A stretch of 64,000 bases of DNA from Siniperca chuatsi (GCF_020085105.1 NC_058046.1:29751175-29815174), one strand, 5' to 3'; shown: positions 44,205-56,171, counted from the stretch's first letter. The notes: generated by a model from the letters alone, not told the origin. Made by a program: numbers and translations.

Positions 44205-44948
44205 TTTTCCGTCTCGTTATTTGATTGTAGAACTGAGCAGATAGCAAACAAGTTCGACTGCTGAAAGCAAAGAAACAATAAACCCTTTCGCAAATCTTTT
44301 GCATGCGACCCCTCGTGGGAGTCTAGAAAGCCAATCAGAGTGTGTGTTGTTACTTCGAATCTCTGTTTCGACCAATCGCCAATCGGCTTGCAGAATAATC
44401 ACCCATCCCCCACCGTAAGATCATCGTGCCTGCCTTTGCGCACGAAACCAACAAGTAGGCGGGACTGTATGTGTGGAGTGTCCTTCCAGGGGCATTCATC
44501 CCAAAAATGTACAAAATACATAATCGGGAGGCCGTAGTTGTAATTCATTTCTGTATTGCAGTACAAGGGCACTCATAACTTCTTCAAATGCAAATTGTTT
44601 TGTACTGACTGCATTAGGAAACTGCTTATGGCAACAGTGCATTGACCAAAGGACAAATTCGCTGTTGTAGATATACGTTAAACATGAGTTTAATACTGAC
44701 ATGGAGGGCTGTTATGGATTGTAAATATAATATGTAATCGAATGTCATCCACAAGGCGGTCATGTTTTGATGACAGGCAGGATAATTGGCGAATGAAAAC
44801 GCAAGCCCGCTACCTGATGTTGTAATTGGCAGCCGCAGTGGCCAATCAGAGCCCAGCAGCGAGCGTCCGGTTTCCTCTGCGAGCTCGGGAAGCAAGTGGG
44901 GGGGTGGGGGTCAAAGATACGCAGAGAAACGGGCTGCTGGTGGCGAAG
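44205..44948. promoter_or_regulatory. Shared divergent promoter interval of h2az2 and purb with six CCAAT boxes
   Basis: The two start codons are 744 bases apart, head to head. CCAAT lies at 44332, 44372 and 44379 on the h2az2 side. On the purb side ATTGG lies at 44785-44789 and 44825-44829 and CCAAT at 44842-44846, the last within CCAATCAGAG like the one at 44332. CCAAT boxes bound by NF-Y are characteristic of H2A.Z promoters. A GGCGGG Sp1-like site lies near 44458. No clear TATA box was seen. The 5' UTRs of both genes fall inside this interval, with transcription starts not resolved. Whether regulation is shared is inferred from layout only. Confidence 0.7.
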
Positions 44949-45869
44949 ATGGCGGATGGGGACAGTGGCAGTGAGCGCGGTGGCAGCAGCGGCGGCGGAG
45001 GGGGAGGAGGAGGCGGCGGATTTCAGCACTACCAGCGGGATTCGGAGACCCAGGAGCTGGCCTCGAAGCGGCTGGATATACAGAATAAACGCTTCTACCT
45101 TGATGTGAAGCAGAACGCTAAAGGCCGGTTCATCAAAATCGCCGAGGTCGGCGCTGGGGGCTCGAAAAGTCGTCTGACCCTCTCCATGTCAGTTGCGGCA
45201 GAGTTCCGCGACTACCTGGGGGATTTCATAGAGCACTACGCCCAGCTTGGGCCTAGCACCCCGGAGCAGATCGCTCAATCTTCCGGTGGGGATGACACCG
45301 GGCCTAGACGGGCCTTGAAGAGCGAGTTTCTGGTGCGTGAGAACCGAAAATACTACCTCGACCTGAAGGAGAACCAACGGGGTCGGTTTCTCCGGATCCG
45401 GCAGACCGTTAACCGAGGCCCCGGTTTTGGAGTCGGGGGGGGTGGCATGCCCGGGGCTGGCATGCAGGCCGGACAAACCATCGCACTCCCGGCCCAGGGC
45501 TTAATAGAGTTCCGTGACGCCTTGGCCAAGTTGATAGACGACTACGGGGGAGATGAGGATGAGCTGGCCGGTGGCGGAGGGGCCGGGGGCTACAGCGAGC
45601 TTCCGGAGGGCACCTCGATCATGGTGGACTCCAAGCGGTTCTTCTTTGACGTGGGATCCAACAAGTACGGAGTTTTCTTGCGGGTGAGCGAAGTGAAGCC
45701 CAGTTACAGAAACTCTATAACAATCCCATTCAAGGCGTGGGGCAAGTTCGGGGGAGCGTTCAGCCGCTACGCAGAGGAAATGAAAGAGATCCAGGAGCGG
45801 CACCGGGATAAGATGTACGAGAGGAGAGCCGGAGAGGAGTCGGAGGGCGACGACGTGGACGACGATTGA
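44949..45869 (+). CDS. purb: Transcriptional activator protein Pur-beta, single coding exon
   Basis: 306 aa, uninterrupted. ATG at 44949 has A at -3 and G at +4 and gives the conserved start [12 protein letters not shown]; a longer in-frame extension from a non-ATG codon was rejected. PUR proteins bind purine-rich single-stranded DNA and RNA and repress smooth-muscle actin and myosin genes. Three PUR repeats are visible: I about 34-98 ([19 protein letters not shown]), II about 122-199 ([20 protein letters not shown]), III about 221-285 ([10 protein letters not shown] to RYAEEM). Around them lie a Gly run (13-24), Gly-rich linkers (159-176, 208-214) and an acidic C-terminus ([10 protein letters not shown]). 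The [10 protein letters not shown] start and acidic tail match PURB rather than PURA. The coding exon is clearly more GC-rich than its surroundings. h2az2 is divergent upstream. Confidence 0.97.
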   Translation: MADGDSGSERGGSSGGGGGGGGGGFQHYQRDSETQELASKRLDIQNKRFYLDVKQNAKGRFIKIAEVGAGGSKSRLTLSMSVAAEFRDYLGDFIEHYAQLGPSTPEQIAQSSGGDDTGPRRALKSEFLVRENRKYYLDLKENQRGRFLRIRQTVNRGPGFGVGGGGMPGAGMQAGQTIALPAQGLIEFRDALAKLIDDYGGDEDELAGGGGAGGYSELPEGTSIMVDSKRFFFDVGSNKYGVFLRVSEVKPSYRNSITIPFKAWGKFGGAFSRYAEEMKEIQERHRDKMYERRAGEESEGDDVDDD

Positions 45870-46142
45870 TGGAGAGGTGGCTACTTGAAGCTGACAACAT
45901 GATGCAAAGCCTGGCGATAAGCAGAGAAACGGAGAGAGAGGAACGACTATTCTGTGCATGACGAATCGAACTTTTAAAAAGCTAAAACAACGGAGTAAAA
46001 TAAAAAAGTATATTTGACTGAGAAATTACTATCTATATAAGAGAATCATGTTCTAAAGTTTAGGTGGATGTTATAGCTAAATGAGTGCGGACTGCAGAAG
46101 TCAACTCCTGTATGAGATTCCCCATTGATAAAAACAATCTAT

Positions 46143-46178
46143 ACATATATATCTATATCGATGTATAGATATATATGT
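46143..46178 (+). other. AT-rich perfect stem-loop, 15-bp arms
   Basis: Arms 46143-46157 and 46164-46178 are exact inverted complements made of AT steps, with a 6-base loop TCGATG. It lies in the presumed purb 3' UTR, about 275 bases after the stop codon. The alternating AT content makes chance origin plausible. Confidence 0.7.
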
Positions 46179-46556
46179 CTATTTGATAAACTCACACATG
46201 TAGCCCAGCAAATTAAGTTTGACAGTGATCAAGACACAGCAGTAGGTTACCAGTCTCACTTCCTGGTTGACATCCAATGGTAAGAGATCACCTGGCGCTG
46301 ACCTATAGTCTGTGTGATCTTAATAAGTAAGTGTGAAACATACCAGCAGAGTGGGGGTGAGACAGAGCGCCTGCATCACTCACCATGGCTGTGTGTGTGT
46401 GTTTTTGTCTACAATGACCTGGAACGGATGGCTTGCCCAGACAGTCCCACAACACCCACACAACTCCACAGTCTCAGCTATAGGGGGCATCCTTGGCATC
46501 GCAGGACATCCACTCAGCCCAGCGAGGTCCCATAAGGTGATCTGTTACAAGCACAT

Positions 46557-46592
46557 GACTCATTTGGATTCTCTTGACAATCCAAATGAGTC
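46557..46592 (+). other. Perfect stem-loop, 14-bp arms, 8-base loop
   Basis: GACTCATTTGGATT at 46557-46570 is exactly complementary to 46579-46592, with loop CTCTTGAC. The sequence is not simple repeat. It would form a stable hairpin in a purb transcript reaching the distal poly(A) signal. No function is known to me. Confidence 0.7.
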
Positions 46593-48214
46593 CAAATACC
46601 CTCCCCCTGCTCTTCCTTCCTTCCCTCCCTCTCTGCCTCCTGGGCATCCCTCAGGTGCTAACCTCCTGCTCCGATAGCTGAAAAGTGGTGAGGCCTGCTC
46701 ACGCGTGGCTTGTTTTGTCTCAGGGCTGGCAAGTCCAATCCGTATTTTGGGGGTATATCAGCATTACCTCTGCCTGTGCATCACCCTCAAGAGTTTCTGG
46801 GTGCAGATCTGGTCAGCCAGTTTCTGCAGTTGAGACGTCTGTGGCAACTGATGATGTCTCACATGCTGCAGGCCCACGTTTGACCCCTGTGACCTTTTTG
46901 TCAAAGGGGACACATTAAGCTCAGGCCTCTAGCACTGGTCACGATTTTTCGAGTTTAAGCTTAATATTGCCGGGCTTGAGCTATGGTCTCAAGGGAATTG
47001 ACCTTGTTGACTTATGTAGGATGCGCCATTGGGATCCTTTAATCTTGAACTCAGACCATTGATGACTGAAGCAATGTTCAGTCTGATTGTAAGAAAAATT
47101 AGGTGCTTTTGGAAAACAAAACCCACAGTGGGGTGCTGTACCTAAAGAAAGAAAAAATATATACTGGAAGAGATTTACTTACTAAAAAGATCAAGTATAG
47201 ATAGAATTATTTTTCAAAAGAGATATATTGAAATATGTCTTTAGAAATATGAGACATTTATTAGATAAGGCTGCCTAAAGTGGCTTATTTAAAACACTAA
47301 ACTTGGATGCAATTGTCCAGGGTGATATTTCATACCTGCTTTTTTCCTAACATTTCTTTTATTCCTTAGAGGAAATTAAGACGAGTACAACAAATTGATA
47401 ACACAGTATGTTATAGCAGTTTCTAGAAACAACTTCATTGAAGTAGTTTGTCAGCAAACACTCAGCACTCCAGTTCACTTTACATAGCATCGAGTTGTCC
47501 CCTCATTTCAGTCCACCCGTTTAACCATGTTTTGTCATAAATTGGCGTTCCATCAGTTGCCATAGGACGCAAACACCTGCAATCATCAACATTTTGACTT
47601 TAGTGCTCCTTTTAAAAATATGATAATTTTTGCATGCCTGCTCTAATGCGGAGCTGCCTTGTGTTCGTTTATTTTGCATACTCTGATTGCTGTATGATGG
47701 TATTTATCCATTTTTGAGAACGGTTTCAAGTTTTATTTGTGTTGCAATGGGAAAAAAAAGGTTAAAGTTTACTTCTCAGCCTAATAAAAAAGCCACAAAG
47801 TTCCCGTGCTTTGGGGAATGTCACTTTCATTGTCCCACTTCCTTTGGTGTGTAAACCTCTCGTTGAATTTTACTTTACCCACTTCAACACAACAAATGCA
47901 GAAATGCCATATGAAAAAAAATCACCTGGGAGCAATAGTTTTTTTCTTTTCTATTGTTATAAATATACTATATATAATATTACACATGAGATTGAACTAC
48001 ATCCTTCTTCCTGTACTGTGTTACGTGAAATGGCAGCTGTTTCAGTCGTGTGTTCTGCTGTAATATTCTACCAAGTTCCTTTCAACGAGAAATAAAAAAG
48101 GTTTTTGCTCAGGAGAGGTGTGATCTTTTTATCCACCCACTTCAGGGTGGATGTCTGTCTTATCTTTACAGGATCAGCCCCACAAAGGTGTAGTGATTTT
48201 TCTTGTTATTTTTT

Positions 48215-48540
48215 AGGTAACTGATTATTTTCATCACTGATTAACCAGCAGGTCATTTTCTCAATTGATTGATAAACAATTTAGTCCATAAAATGTCAAA
48301 AAATAGTGAAGAATGCTCATCACAATTTTCCAGAGTTCAAGTAGACATCTTTCAGTTGCTTGATATGTCTGAGCAACACCCAAAACCCAAATATATTCAA
48401 TTTACAATCATAGAACAGTAAGAAAACCAGCAAATATTCACCTTTAAGTAGCTGGAAGCACTGTGGCAAACCGATCATCAAATATGTTACTGTCGATTGA
48501 CTAGTAAGATATTCGACTAATGATTTCAGCTCTGTATCAG
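48215..48540 (-). repeat. AT-rich teleost MITE (reverse copy of the repeat nested at 30,690)
   Basis: The stretch runs from ACTGATTATTTTCATCACTG to GATTTCAGCTCTG. In reverse orientation it resembles the nested repeat at about 30,690-31,015 (shared TTAATC/ATTAGT ends and CAGCTTCTCAAA-like interior). It lies just after the presumed purb 3' end. Confidence 0.55.
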
Positions 48541-48791
48541 TTAATTATCTGTCTGATGTGAAATAACTGTGCTTTAGTAGCTTTATGTCGCAACAGGTGC
48601 CTCTTCAGAACAACAGGAGACAATTTATTGACCAGACCTTTCCCATTTCTGCAATTCTTCACATTTGTTTAAAGTTATTAAAATACAGTAAGCAAAAAGG
48701 TTAGCTTCAAGATAATTTGTATTTCCACATTATTTCGTAAGCAGCTGACTTCAATTGTATTATATACTAACTCTTGATTCCCTGCAACTAA

Positions 48792-50726
48792 AACTGGTGG
48801 AAGAAGTATCGTTATCTTTGACTTAAATAAAAGTACAAAAAGGTAAAAATACTCCATTAGAAGTAAAAGTCCTGCAGTCAAAGCACAGAAGTATTATCAG
48901 CAAAATGTACTTCAATATCATAAAAATAAAAAAAGCTTCATGCATGAAAATGCCCCCTGTAAGTAACGTATTACTACATATTATTACATCTTAAATTACA
49001 CAGGTAGTTTTTTAGCTCAGCTTTTAATACGCTGCAGCCTCACGTGTTGATTCAGAAAATTGAAACAGATGGGTGTTAGTGCTTTTTTTTAAGATGGTAT
49101 TTTTGTCTTCTAACCAATCATACCCAGCATGTTAGGGTCAACAATGCCCTCTCAGAGCCCAGACCAACCAGCACTGGGTTGTTTCAGCTCTCCTCACACT
49201 GTACACAAATGAGTGCACGAGAAACCACTCTGAGACCTATATCATTGAGTTCTCAGATGATACAGCCATCCTGGCCTAATGCACAGAGACAGCAGTTCAG
49301 TTTACCACTCTGAAATAAAGAGATTTGTAAAATGGTGTGACACCAACCATCTTGTGTTGAATGTGAAGAAGACTGAGGAGATGGTGTTTGACCCTAGGGT
49401 AGTGGGCGATCTTAGGCCGGTGGTTATCCACAATGAATCCATCACTCGGGTCTGCTCATATAAGTACCTCGGGGTTCATGTTGATAATACACTTAGCTGG
49501 AGGGCCCATGTTGATAGTCTCTTCTCTAGACTGCAACAGCGGATGTATTTTTTTACGTAGACTTAGGATCTGTGGAGTTGAGCAGAAGTTCATGTTACTC
49601 TTTTACCATGCAGTCTTAGAGAGTATTATGAGATATGGGATAACAGCCTGGTCTGGTAACTTGTCAGTTGAAATCACGAATTGCTCGTCTGGTACAGACT
49701 GCTATGAAAATGATGGGGGTTAAAAAATACTTGTCCCCCCAAACAATCTATGAGCAGTCTATTATCAGACAGGCAAACAAAATAGTGTCTGATCCAACTC
49801 ACATTCTCCACCCACCCAGAGTTCGAGGTCTCACCCTCTGGTAGAAGATTCAGGGTTCCCCAGAGCAGGCTGAGCCATTCTAAACATTAATTCCTGCCCA
49901 TGTCCATTAAGATTCTCAACCAAAACAGGTAATGTAGGCCATGGGGGTTGTGCAATATATCGCCATAGTCAGAAGGTGTGTATGTGCAAACTGTTACATG
50001 GAAGCCTTGTGTTGTTGAGATGTTGATGTTTTTTTACTATGCAGTATGTATGATTTCATCTACTGTGGAACTGCAGGACGGGGTCCAGAACAAAGAAAAA
50101 AGTATATACGTTAAAAGTATATCTTATCTATTTTTTTTTATATAGTTTAGAGGTTCCCAATCTAGGGGTGATGACCCCTCCAAAGGGTCACAAGATAAAA
50201 ATGAGGGGTTGTGAGATGAGGAGAGGAAAGAAAAAACAAAGTTCTGATACACAAATCTGTTTTCATGTTTTTGACTTTTCTCAAATTTTTGTGAAATATT
50301 GCATACTTTTACCTTATTTGGTCGCAAACTATTATTTAAATGATACCATCTTAGAAGTTTAGAGGGGAAATGTCTCTTTGGTGAAACTTCTAACAACTTA
50401 TAGACATCTGAAATGTAACAAGGGGCTTCAACTGAATCACTGGTTTAATCTTTAACAACTACACTACACTGATATAGTTACTACTTTGAAGATGATCATT
50501 TTACATATGATCATTTTATGAAGTGTAATGTATTATTATCTCCTATTTTATAATCTTGTGTTTATGTAAATGTAAAATCTTAATCTTAAAGTACAATATT
50601 TCCCTCTGAAATGTAGTGGAGTAGAAGTAGAAAGTAACATAAAATGGAAATACTAAAGTAAAGTACCTGCACCTCCTAGCTAAGTACAGCGCTGGAGTAA
50701 ATGTACTTAGTTATTTTCCACCACTG
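48792..50726 (-). mobile_element. hAT-like non-autonomous element, interrupted by a LINE fragment
   Basis: Ends are AACTGGTGGAAGAAG at 48792 and TTTCCACCACTG ending 50726, fitting the terminal repeat CAGTGGTGGAA seen in the copy at 29607. Flanking octamers GCAACTAA (48784-48791) and GCAAGTAA (50727-50734) match at 7 of 8 bases, as expected for a hAT target-site duplication. It runs opposite to the copy at 29607. The middle, about 49,120-50,130, is a LINE fragment inserted later. Confidence 0.75.
49120..50130 (+). mobile_element. LINE fragment (CR1/L2/Rex1-like) with reverse transcriptase remnant
   Basis: The + strand encodes EFSDDTAIL (the catalytic DD box, about 49,250), then VKWCDTNHLVLNVKKTEEMV and YKYLGVHVDNTLSWRAHVDS in the frame at 49279-49560, and after a frameshift FMLLFYHAVLESIMRYGI. 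Further degraded similarity continues to about 49,930, followed by a probable 3' UTR. It is 5'-truncated with several frameshifts and a stop just after the DD box. The assignment to CR1/L2/Rex1 rather than another clade is from residue style only. Confidence 0.75.
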
Positions 50727-51469
50727 GCAAGTAAACATTGTCAAAGTTGTTTGATAAAAAAAAACAAAAAAAAAAAACAGGGTCCACTTACAGTACTTGC
50801 TTTTTCCAGAGCTTTCAACCATACAAGTTAAGTTTTTTTTTGTCAAACTACTGTTTCCAAGGACAATAGTTGATTGTTAATAGTTAAAAGTAGATCATAT
50901 TTTTTTTCTCAGACTTGGACATCATTTTTTGCAAAGACAGTTTACACAAGGGCAGTTTTTTCAGTGCTTTTCATGCCATTGAGTTTGAAAGGGAAAGAAT
51001 GACAAAGTGTATCTCCATCAGAGTGTGTATCAACAACACATCACATCACTGAGAGCAAAGAGGTTTAGTCAGCATGTAAACCTAACATTGGTCTCATTCC
51101 AGCTTGTGATTATACAGATCAGAGTCTCCTCTCTGGTGGAAGGTGTGTCAGTCAAAAGACTTGCTGTAATCTTTTTTTTTTGGCCCTCTGTTGCACATTG
51201 TCACCTGTTCAAGACTTCATGTAAGACAATTTTGTGGTGAGAAAGACACCTTACTGATAAGGTCAAATGTAGAGTTGCTCCAGTATTATCTGCAACATTC
51301 ATTTTGGCCCTGATACAGTTTCTTAGTACTCAGCAGAGACAAATACATGTTGGTTTATATTTCAGGTACTGAGGGATACTTTTAGTTTATAAATATTACC
51401 TACTGTGAGGTATGAAAATGGCAATCAGTGAAAAATACAGTAGTAGTAGAATTAGTTGAGATATTTTAC

Positions 51470-51790
51470 TGAAGTAATACCACAATGTTAAAATACCCCA
51501 TTACAAGTAAAGTCCTGTATTCAAAACTTTACTAAAGTACAAGTGCATAAGCATTATCTGCAAAATGTACTTGAAGTAGCAAAAGTAAAAGTACTCATAA
51601 TGCTAAATGGCCCCATTCTCAGTGCTATATTCATCATATATACTGTATATTATTGGAATATCATTACTGATTCACTAACATATAAGCAGCATTTTAATGT
51701 TGTTGAGGTGGAGCTAATTTTAACCACTTCATACACTGTTGGGTAGTTTAATCTATAATAATGCTGCATATTTTATAAACTGATCGACAT
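51470..51790 (-). repeat. Truncated copy of the hAT-like MITE family
   Basis: The motifs AAGTAAAGTCCTGTATTCAA, GCAAAATGTACTT and AGTAAAAGTACTCATAATG match, in reverse orientation, the 3' half of the family found at 26358 and 48792. No clear ends remain. Confidence 0.55.
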
Positions 51791-52479
51791 ATATGTTTTA
51801 CATATTTAGAGCAGTGGAGTTGAGTAAAAATTAAGTTTAATGTGAATTAAATTGTAGATGCTTTTTAAATTCTGTTCCCTTAAAGAATTTAAACTATTTG
51901 GCCACTAGGGGCCAGAACAAACTCACAGCAACACAGTTTTCAAAACCTGTTGGTTTTTCAAGTTGTTTTGATTTTTAAGCCACTGCTAACATGTTATTAA
52001 AACTTGGGCCACATCTGCCAATCTCTCCCATTGGAGTTGTGTTTCTGGCCACCTGATGGATATAAATCAACGCTGCATGTCTTCCAGGAGAGACTGTCCG
52101 AAAATGTGCGCTGTTATCTCCATATTTAATGACATCACATCTCCCCTCTCTCTATGATGGCCAGTTTTTCACTCCACCTTCAAGTGTGGCTGTTCAGAAC
52201 AACTATAAACACATCTTTCGAACTAGTTCTGAATGAGCATAACCTGACGCTTACTGTCCTTCCTGCACTGATGCCAAACCTTGGCACTAGACGTAAATTG
52301 TGAGGTGAGGAATTGGCTAATATGTGTCATTTAGTGATATCATCAAATATAGCATTTAATGGAGCTTTTATAGACACTTAGAGCAATTTTGCGGCTTCTG
52401 GAAGTGCGCTGCTTGTCAGAGCAACTTGCTTTAGAATAATACATAAGTTTGAATAACACCTCAGTCAGGTAGGAGACAG

Positions 52480-54053
52480 TCAGAAAGAGGTGGGGTACTT
52501 GGTGGTGGAATGTGTCATCTGGAAAGAGAAAGTGGACTAAAAGAAGTGGGACTTGAGTGGTGAAGAGACGTAGACAGGAGGACAGGGAGTGCAGGAGTGT
52601 ATACAGAGAAAGAGGTTAGCTAAGAAGAAGTGAGGACACTGAGAGGGACTGACAAAGAGAGAGTAGACAGGTTAGATTAAAGACAGGATGGAGATGCAGC
52701 GTCTGATGGGAAGGTGAAGGTACTTTGAAGGTGGAAAAAAGGGAACAAAGAGTAAAGAGCATATGTGGACTTGTATGCTAGGTTGGACATTAAAGAGGGA
52801 GAGAGTGGTGGATTTGTACAGGTTGGCCAGGTGGACAAAGAGATAGAGATGGGAAGGAGGATGCAGCAGGAATGGAGGAGAAGTGGTGATTTAAGAAAAG
52901 ATATGTGGATGGAAAGGTATTGACAGGTGCCAGAAAGAGTCTGATGGGAAGATGGAAGGAGTACTTTGAAGAGTTGATGAATGAGGAAAATGTCTTCGTA
53001 GATTTAGAGAAAGCGTATGACAGGGTGCAGAGAGAGGAGCTGTGGTATTGTATGAGGAAGTCTGGAGTGGCAGAGAAGTATGTTAGAGTGGTGCAGGACA
53101 TGTATGAGAGCTGTAAGACCGTAGTGAGGTGTGCTGTAGGTGTGACAGAGGAGTTCAAGGTGGAGGTGGGTCTGCATCAAGGATCGGCTCTGAGCCCCTT
53201 CTTTTTTGCTCTGGTGATGGACAGGCTGACAGATGAGGTTAGACAGGCATCTCCATGGACTATGATGTTTGCGAATGACATTGTGATTTGTAGTGAGAGC
53301 AGGGAGCAGGTGGAGGAAAATCTAGAGAGATGGAGGTCTGCTCTGGAAAACAGAGGAATGAAGCTTAGCCGCAGTAAGACAGAATACATGTGTGTCAATG
53401 AGAGGGACCCAGGTGGAACGGTGAGGTTACAGGGAGCAGAGGTGAAGAAGGTGCAGGACTTTAAGTACTTAGGGTCAATGGTTCAGAGCGATGGAGACTG
53501 TGGAAAAGAGGTGAAGAGGCGAGTGCAAGCAGGTTGGAACGGGTGGAGAAAAGTGTCAGGTGTGTTGTGTGATAAAAGAGTATCAGCAAGAATGAAAGGA
53601 AAGGTGTTCAAGACGGTGGTGAGACCAGCGATGTTGTACAGTTTAGAGACAGTGGCACTGAAGAAAAGACAAGAGGCAGAGCTGGAGGTAGCAGAGCTTA
53701 AGATGTTGAGGTTCTCTTTGGGAGTGACGAGGACGGACAGGATCAGGAATGAGGACATCAGAGGGACAGCTCATGTTAGATGTTTCAGAGATAAAGTCAG
53801 AGAGGCCAGATTGAGGTGGTTTGGACATGTTCAGAGGAGAGACTCTGAATATATTGGTAGAAGGATGCTGAGGATTGGAGCTGCCAGGCAGGAGGTCTAG
53901 AGGAAGACCAAAGAGGAGATTTATGGATGTAGTGAGAGAGGACATGAAGTTAATTGGTGTTAGTGAAGAGGATGCAGAGGACAGGGTTAGATGGAGTCAC
54001 ATGATTCGCTGTGGCGACCCCTGAAAGGGAACAGCCGAAAGGAAAAGAAGAAG
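52480..54053 (+). mobile_element. Defective non-LTR retrotransposon (LINE), 5'-truncated
   Basis: Continuous similarity to a common fish LINE polyprotein. Degraded, frameshifted linker sequence runs from about 52,480 to 52,900, then an open frame follows. The 3' end is short, with GTGGCGACCCCTGAAAGGGA and a tail of AAG units at 54053. The short 3' UTR with simple-repeat tail suggests the RTE clade, but I am not certain of the clade. It is truncated at the 5' end with no endonuclease domain seen. Confidence 0.85.
52905..53900 (+). pseudogene. LINE reverse transcriptase remnant, internally deleted, catalytic Asp changed
   Basis: An open frame of 331 codons covers the palm and thumb of a non-LTR reverse transcriptase and part of the C-terminal region: VDLEKAYDRV (motif A), GLHQGSALSPFFFALVMD (motif B), then MFANDIVICSE. 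The catalytic box normally reads ADD but here is AND (codons GCG AAT GAC at about 53271-53279). The frame also jumps from RWKEYFEELMNEEN straight to VFVDLEKAYD, so about 150 residues of the fingers region are missing by an in-frame deletion. The C-terminal part (LRFSLGVTRTDRIRNEDIRG) is intact, and the frame breaks near 53,890. It is long for a dead copy but enzymatically defective. Confidence 0.85.
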
Positions 54054-54059
54054 TCATCA

Positions 54060-55079
54060 TGAGGTGACCTTGCGTTAACATGCAAAGCAAGGCCTCTGCT
54101 GCAATATCTGAATTAGTTTCAAAACATCAGTATTTGTCATGAAACCTGCGTAGGCAAAGTGACCCTCTCAGGAAGGATCATGGCCAACATGACGGCAGAG
54201 CTGCGTGGAAACTGACTAGTGAGCTGATGCCTCATAAGTCTCGACAGTTTCACAATCTTATGTAGAATGAAAAAATGCTTTTTGCCATGTAAGTGCAGCT
54301 GTGCTGTCAATAAGGCCTTTGTCGAAGCTTTAACATTGCAACAACAGAAGAAAAGAAACTAATGAACAACCCCGTAAGCATGATGCTAAATGCTCTGTTG
54401 CGCACTCCACTTAGCCTTGTGATCACCTATACAAACGCTGTCCATTTCCCCTTTTGTGCACATGCAAGCACAAACGTTTTCATTCACACAAACGAGCACC
54501 GCCCCCTCCCCCATGTATTACACACAACCGCCGTGACCTCTCTGAGCGCTGGCTGATCACTGACTAATGTATGTGGATGAGAGAGAGGACAGCTCAAAGG
54601 CACGTAATACCATGTTGAGCTGGGTGCCAGTGAGAGAGAGGATTATTTCACACGGCCCTGGTGTCCTGATGGCCTGCTCCAGAGATACGATTGGATTTCT
54701 GTGAAGTGGTGGGGTGATGAATACACCTGGTGCCCAACGTCCTGCCTCCCACAACCCCACACACTCCCCTAAATGCAAAGGAAATATGTTAAGGCTCATT
54801 GTTTGCAGTTTGTGATTGTTTTGCTGAACCCATTCTTACATGCATCCAAAAGTCTGTTTCCTAATGTTTCCCACTACAAAAAAACATTGATCGTCACACT
54901 TTGCAGTAAATGACGTCATGTTTTGATAGTTCAGGAAGCAGTGCTCACTACACTTCACTTCTGCCCAGTAAAACACGCTTTAGCTGGTTCTCCCTCCAGA
55001 TTGTTGTGAGTTCATATTTCCCATATGGGAATTCGATTTTTAAAAACATCAGCTTACGTCACAATTTGTAAATGTGGAA

Positions 55080-55120
<41 letters not shown>

Positions 55121-56170
55121 CATTCAAACTTGTGTGTTATTCAAATGGACTTTTCTCATAAACAGTAAAAACAAGCCATCTTGAAGGCAACATTACTGAC
55201 AGCACAGCAGACATTTGAGTGATCTTAGTAGAAAAAGCACAGGTTTCTGTGTTCATGTCATATAAGTTACAATAAATTGCAACTTGTAATTACGAGTCAG
55301 AAGTCAGATTTTTCTGAAATCTCTGATATGTGAGACCCGGCGCTAAATAATATGGAAGTAACCTACCTGAAAAAGCAAACAAATATGGACGTCCCACATC
55401 AGTTCACAGTAGTTTTAACCCTGACATGACCAACTCTGCAATCATACAACCAATGATGTGAGCGCTCTTGAGTTATAAACATGGGAATGTTTTCCATCTC
55501 TACCATCCATCCCATATGAATTGAACTCAGCATTGGTCTACCTAAATCAAAGTTACTCATTATTAATCTATTAGCAGCAGCCTTGTTAACCATCTATGGA
55601 AAGGGTCCATTGAGAAACACAAGCACAGCACAAATGTGGAGGACAACAGAGACAATACTTAATTAACAAATGTGAGCACATTTGCACACTACAGTTTATT
55701 CTTGATTATTCCAGACATTTTACGCTATAGACTACCAAATTCTGGGAGATGTATTGTGAAGTTGCTTGGACTCATAAGACAACAAATGATTAGATTCATT
55801 TCAGGGATTGAAATCGGTTTCACTGTACAGCAATTCATTGCTAAGTAAGGGAGCGATATGAAACACAACCAACACAAATGCTGATTTGGAACTTGTTACA
55901 TCCTTTGCTGATAGTTTCATAACCCAGCATTCACTGAACTGTATAAGAGGGAAGGTTCATTCAACTTAAGGTGTGACATCTCACATGTAGCACTTCATAT
56001 CTCTCAGAAATAAAACATTTCAAATGGGGACTGTTGCATCCTGTCGCAGTAAGACAATACAAAAGGACCAGCTCTTCCAAACCAATCAGAGGTAGGAAAC
56101 GTCATTTTGACAATGAGCGCAAACTTGAAAGCGCCAGCTGGAATGGTTAAAAATGTCAGCTGTGAAATGC
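54060..56170. other. No gene recognised
   Basis: AC microsatellite at 55083, otherwise unclassified sequence without credible exons. Confidence 0.55.
55083..55119 (+). repeat. (AC)18 microsatellite
   Basis: Uninterrupted AC run. Confidence 0.95.
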
Positions 56171-56171
56171 C

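Larger units (their letters stand above)
45870..48110 (+). other. Probable long 3' UTR of purb
   Basis: Mammalian PURB has a very long 3' UTR. Here the sequence after the stop is AT-rich, with no convincing coding frame. An early AATAAA is at 45999-46004, and a good distal one at 48091-48096 is followed by a T-rich stretch. Stretches around 47,600-48,100 look unique and UTR-like. It includes two stem-loops (46143-46178 and 46557-46592), listed separately. The 3' end is inferred, and 46,330-46,900 could be intergenic if the early signal is used. Confidence 0.45.

Noticed and set aside
44826..44948. N-terminal extension of purb by 41 codons
   Set aside because: It depends on a non-ATG start, overlaps the CCAAT-box promoter region and is absent from PURB proteins. 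The ATG at 44949 gives the conserved N-terminus.
52790..53158. Minus-strand open frame opposite the LINE
   Set aside because: It lies antisense to a clear reverse transcriptase frame and owes its openness to purine skew of the sense strand.
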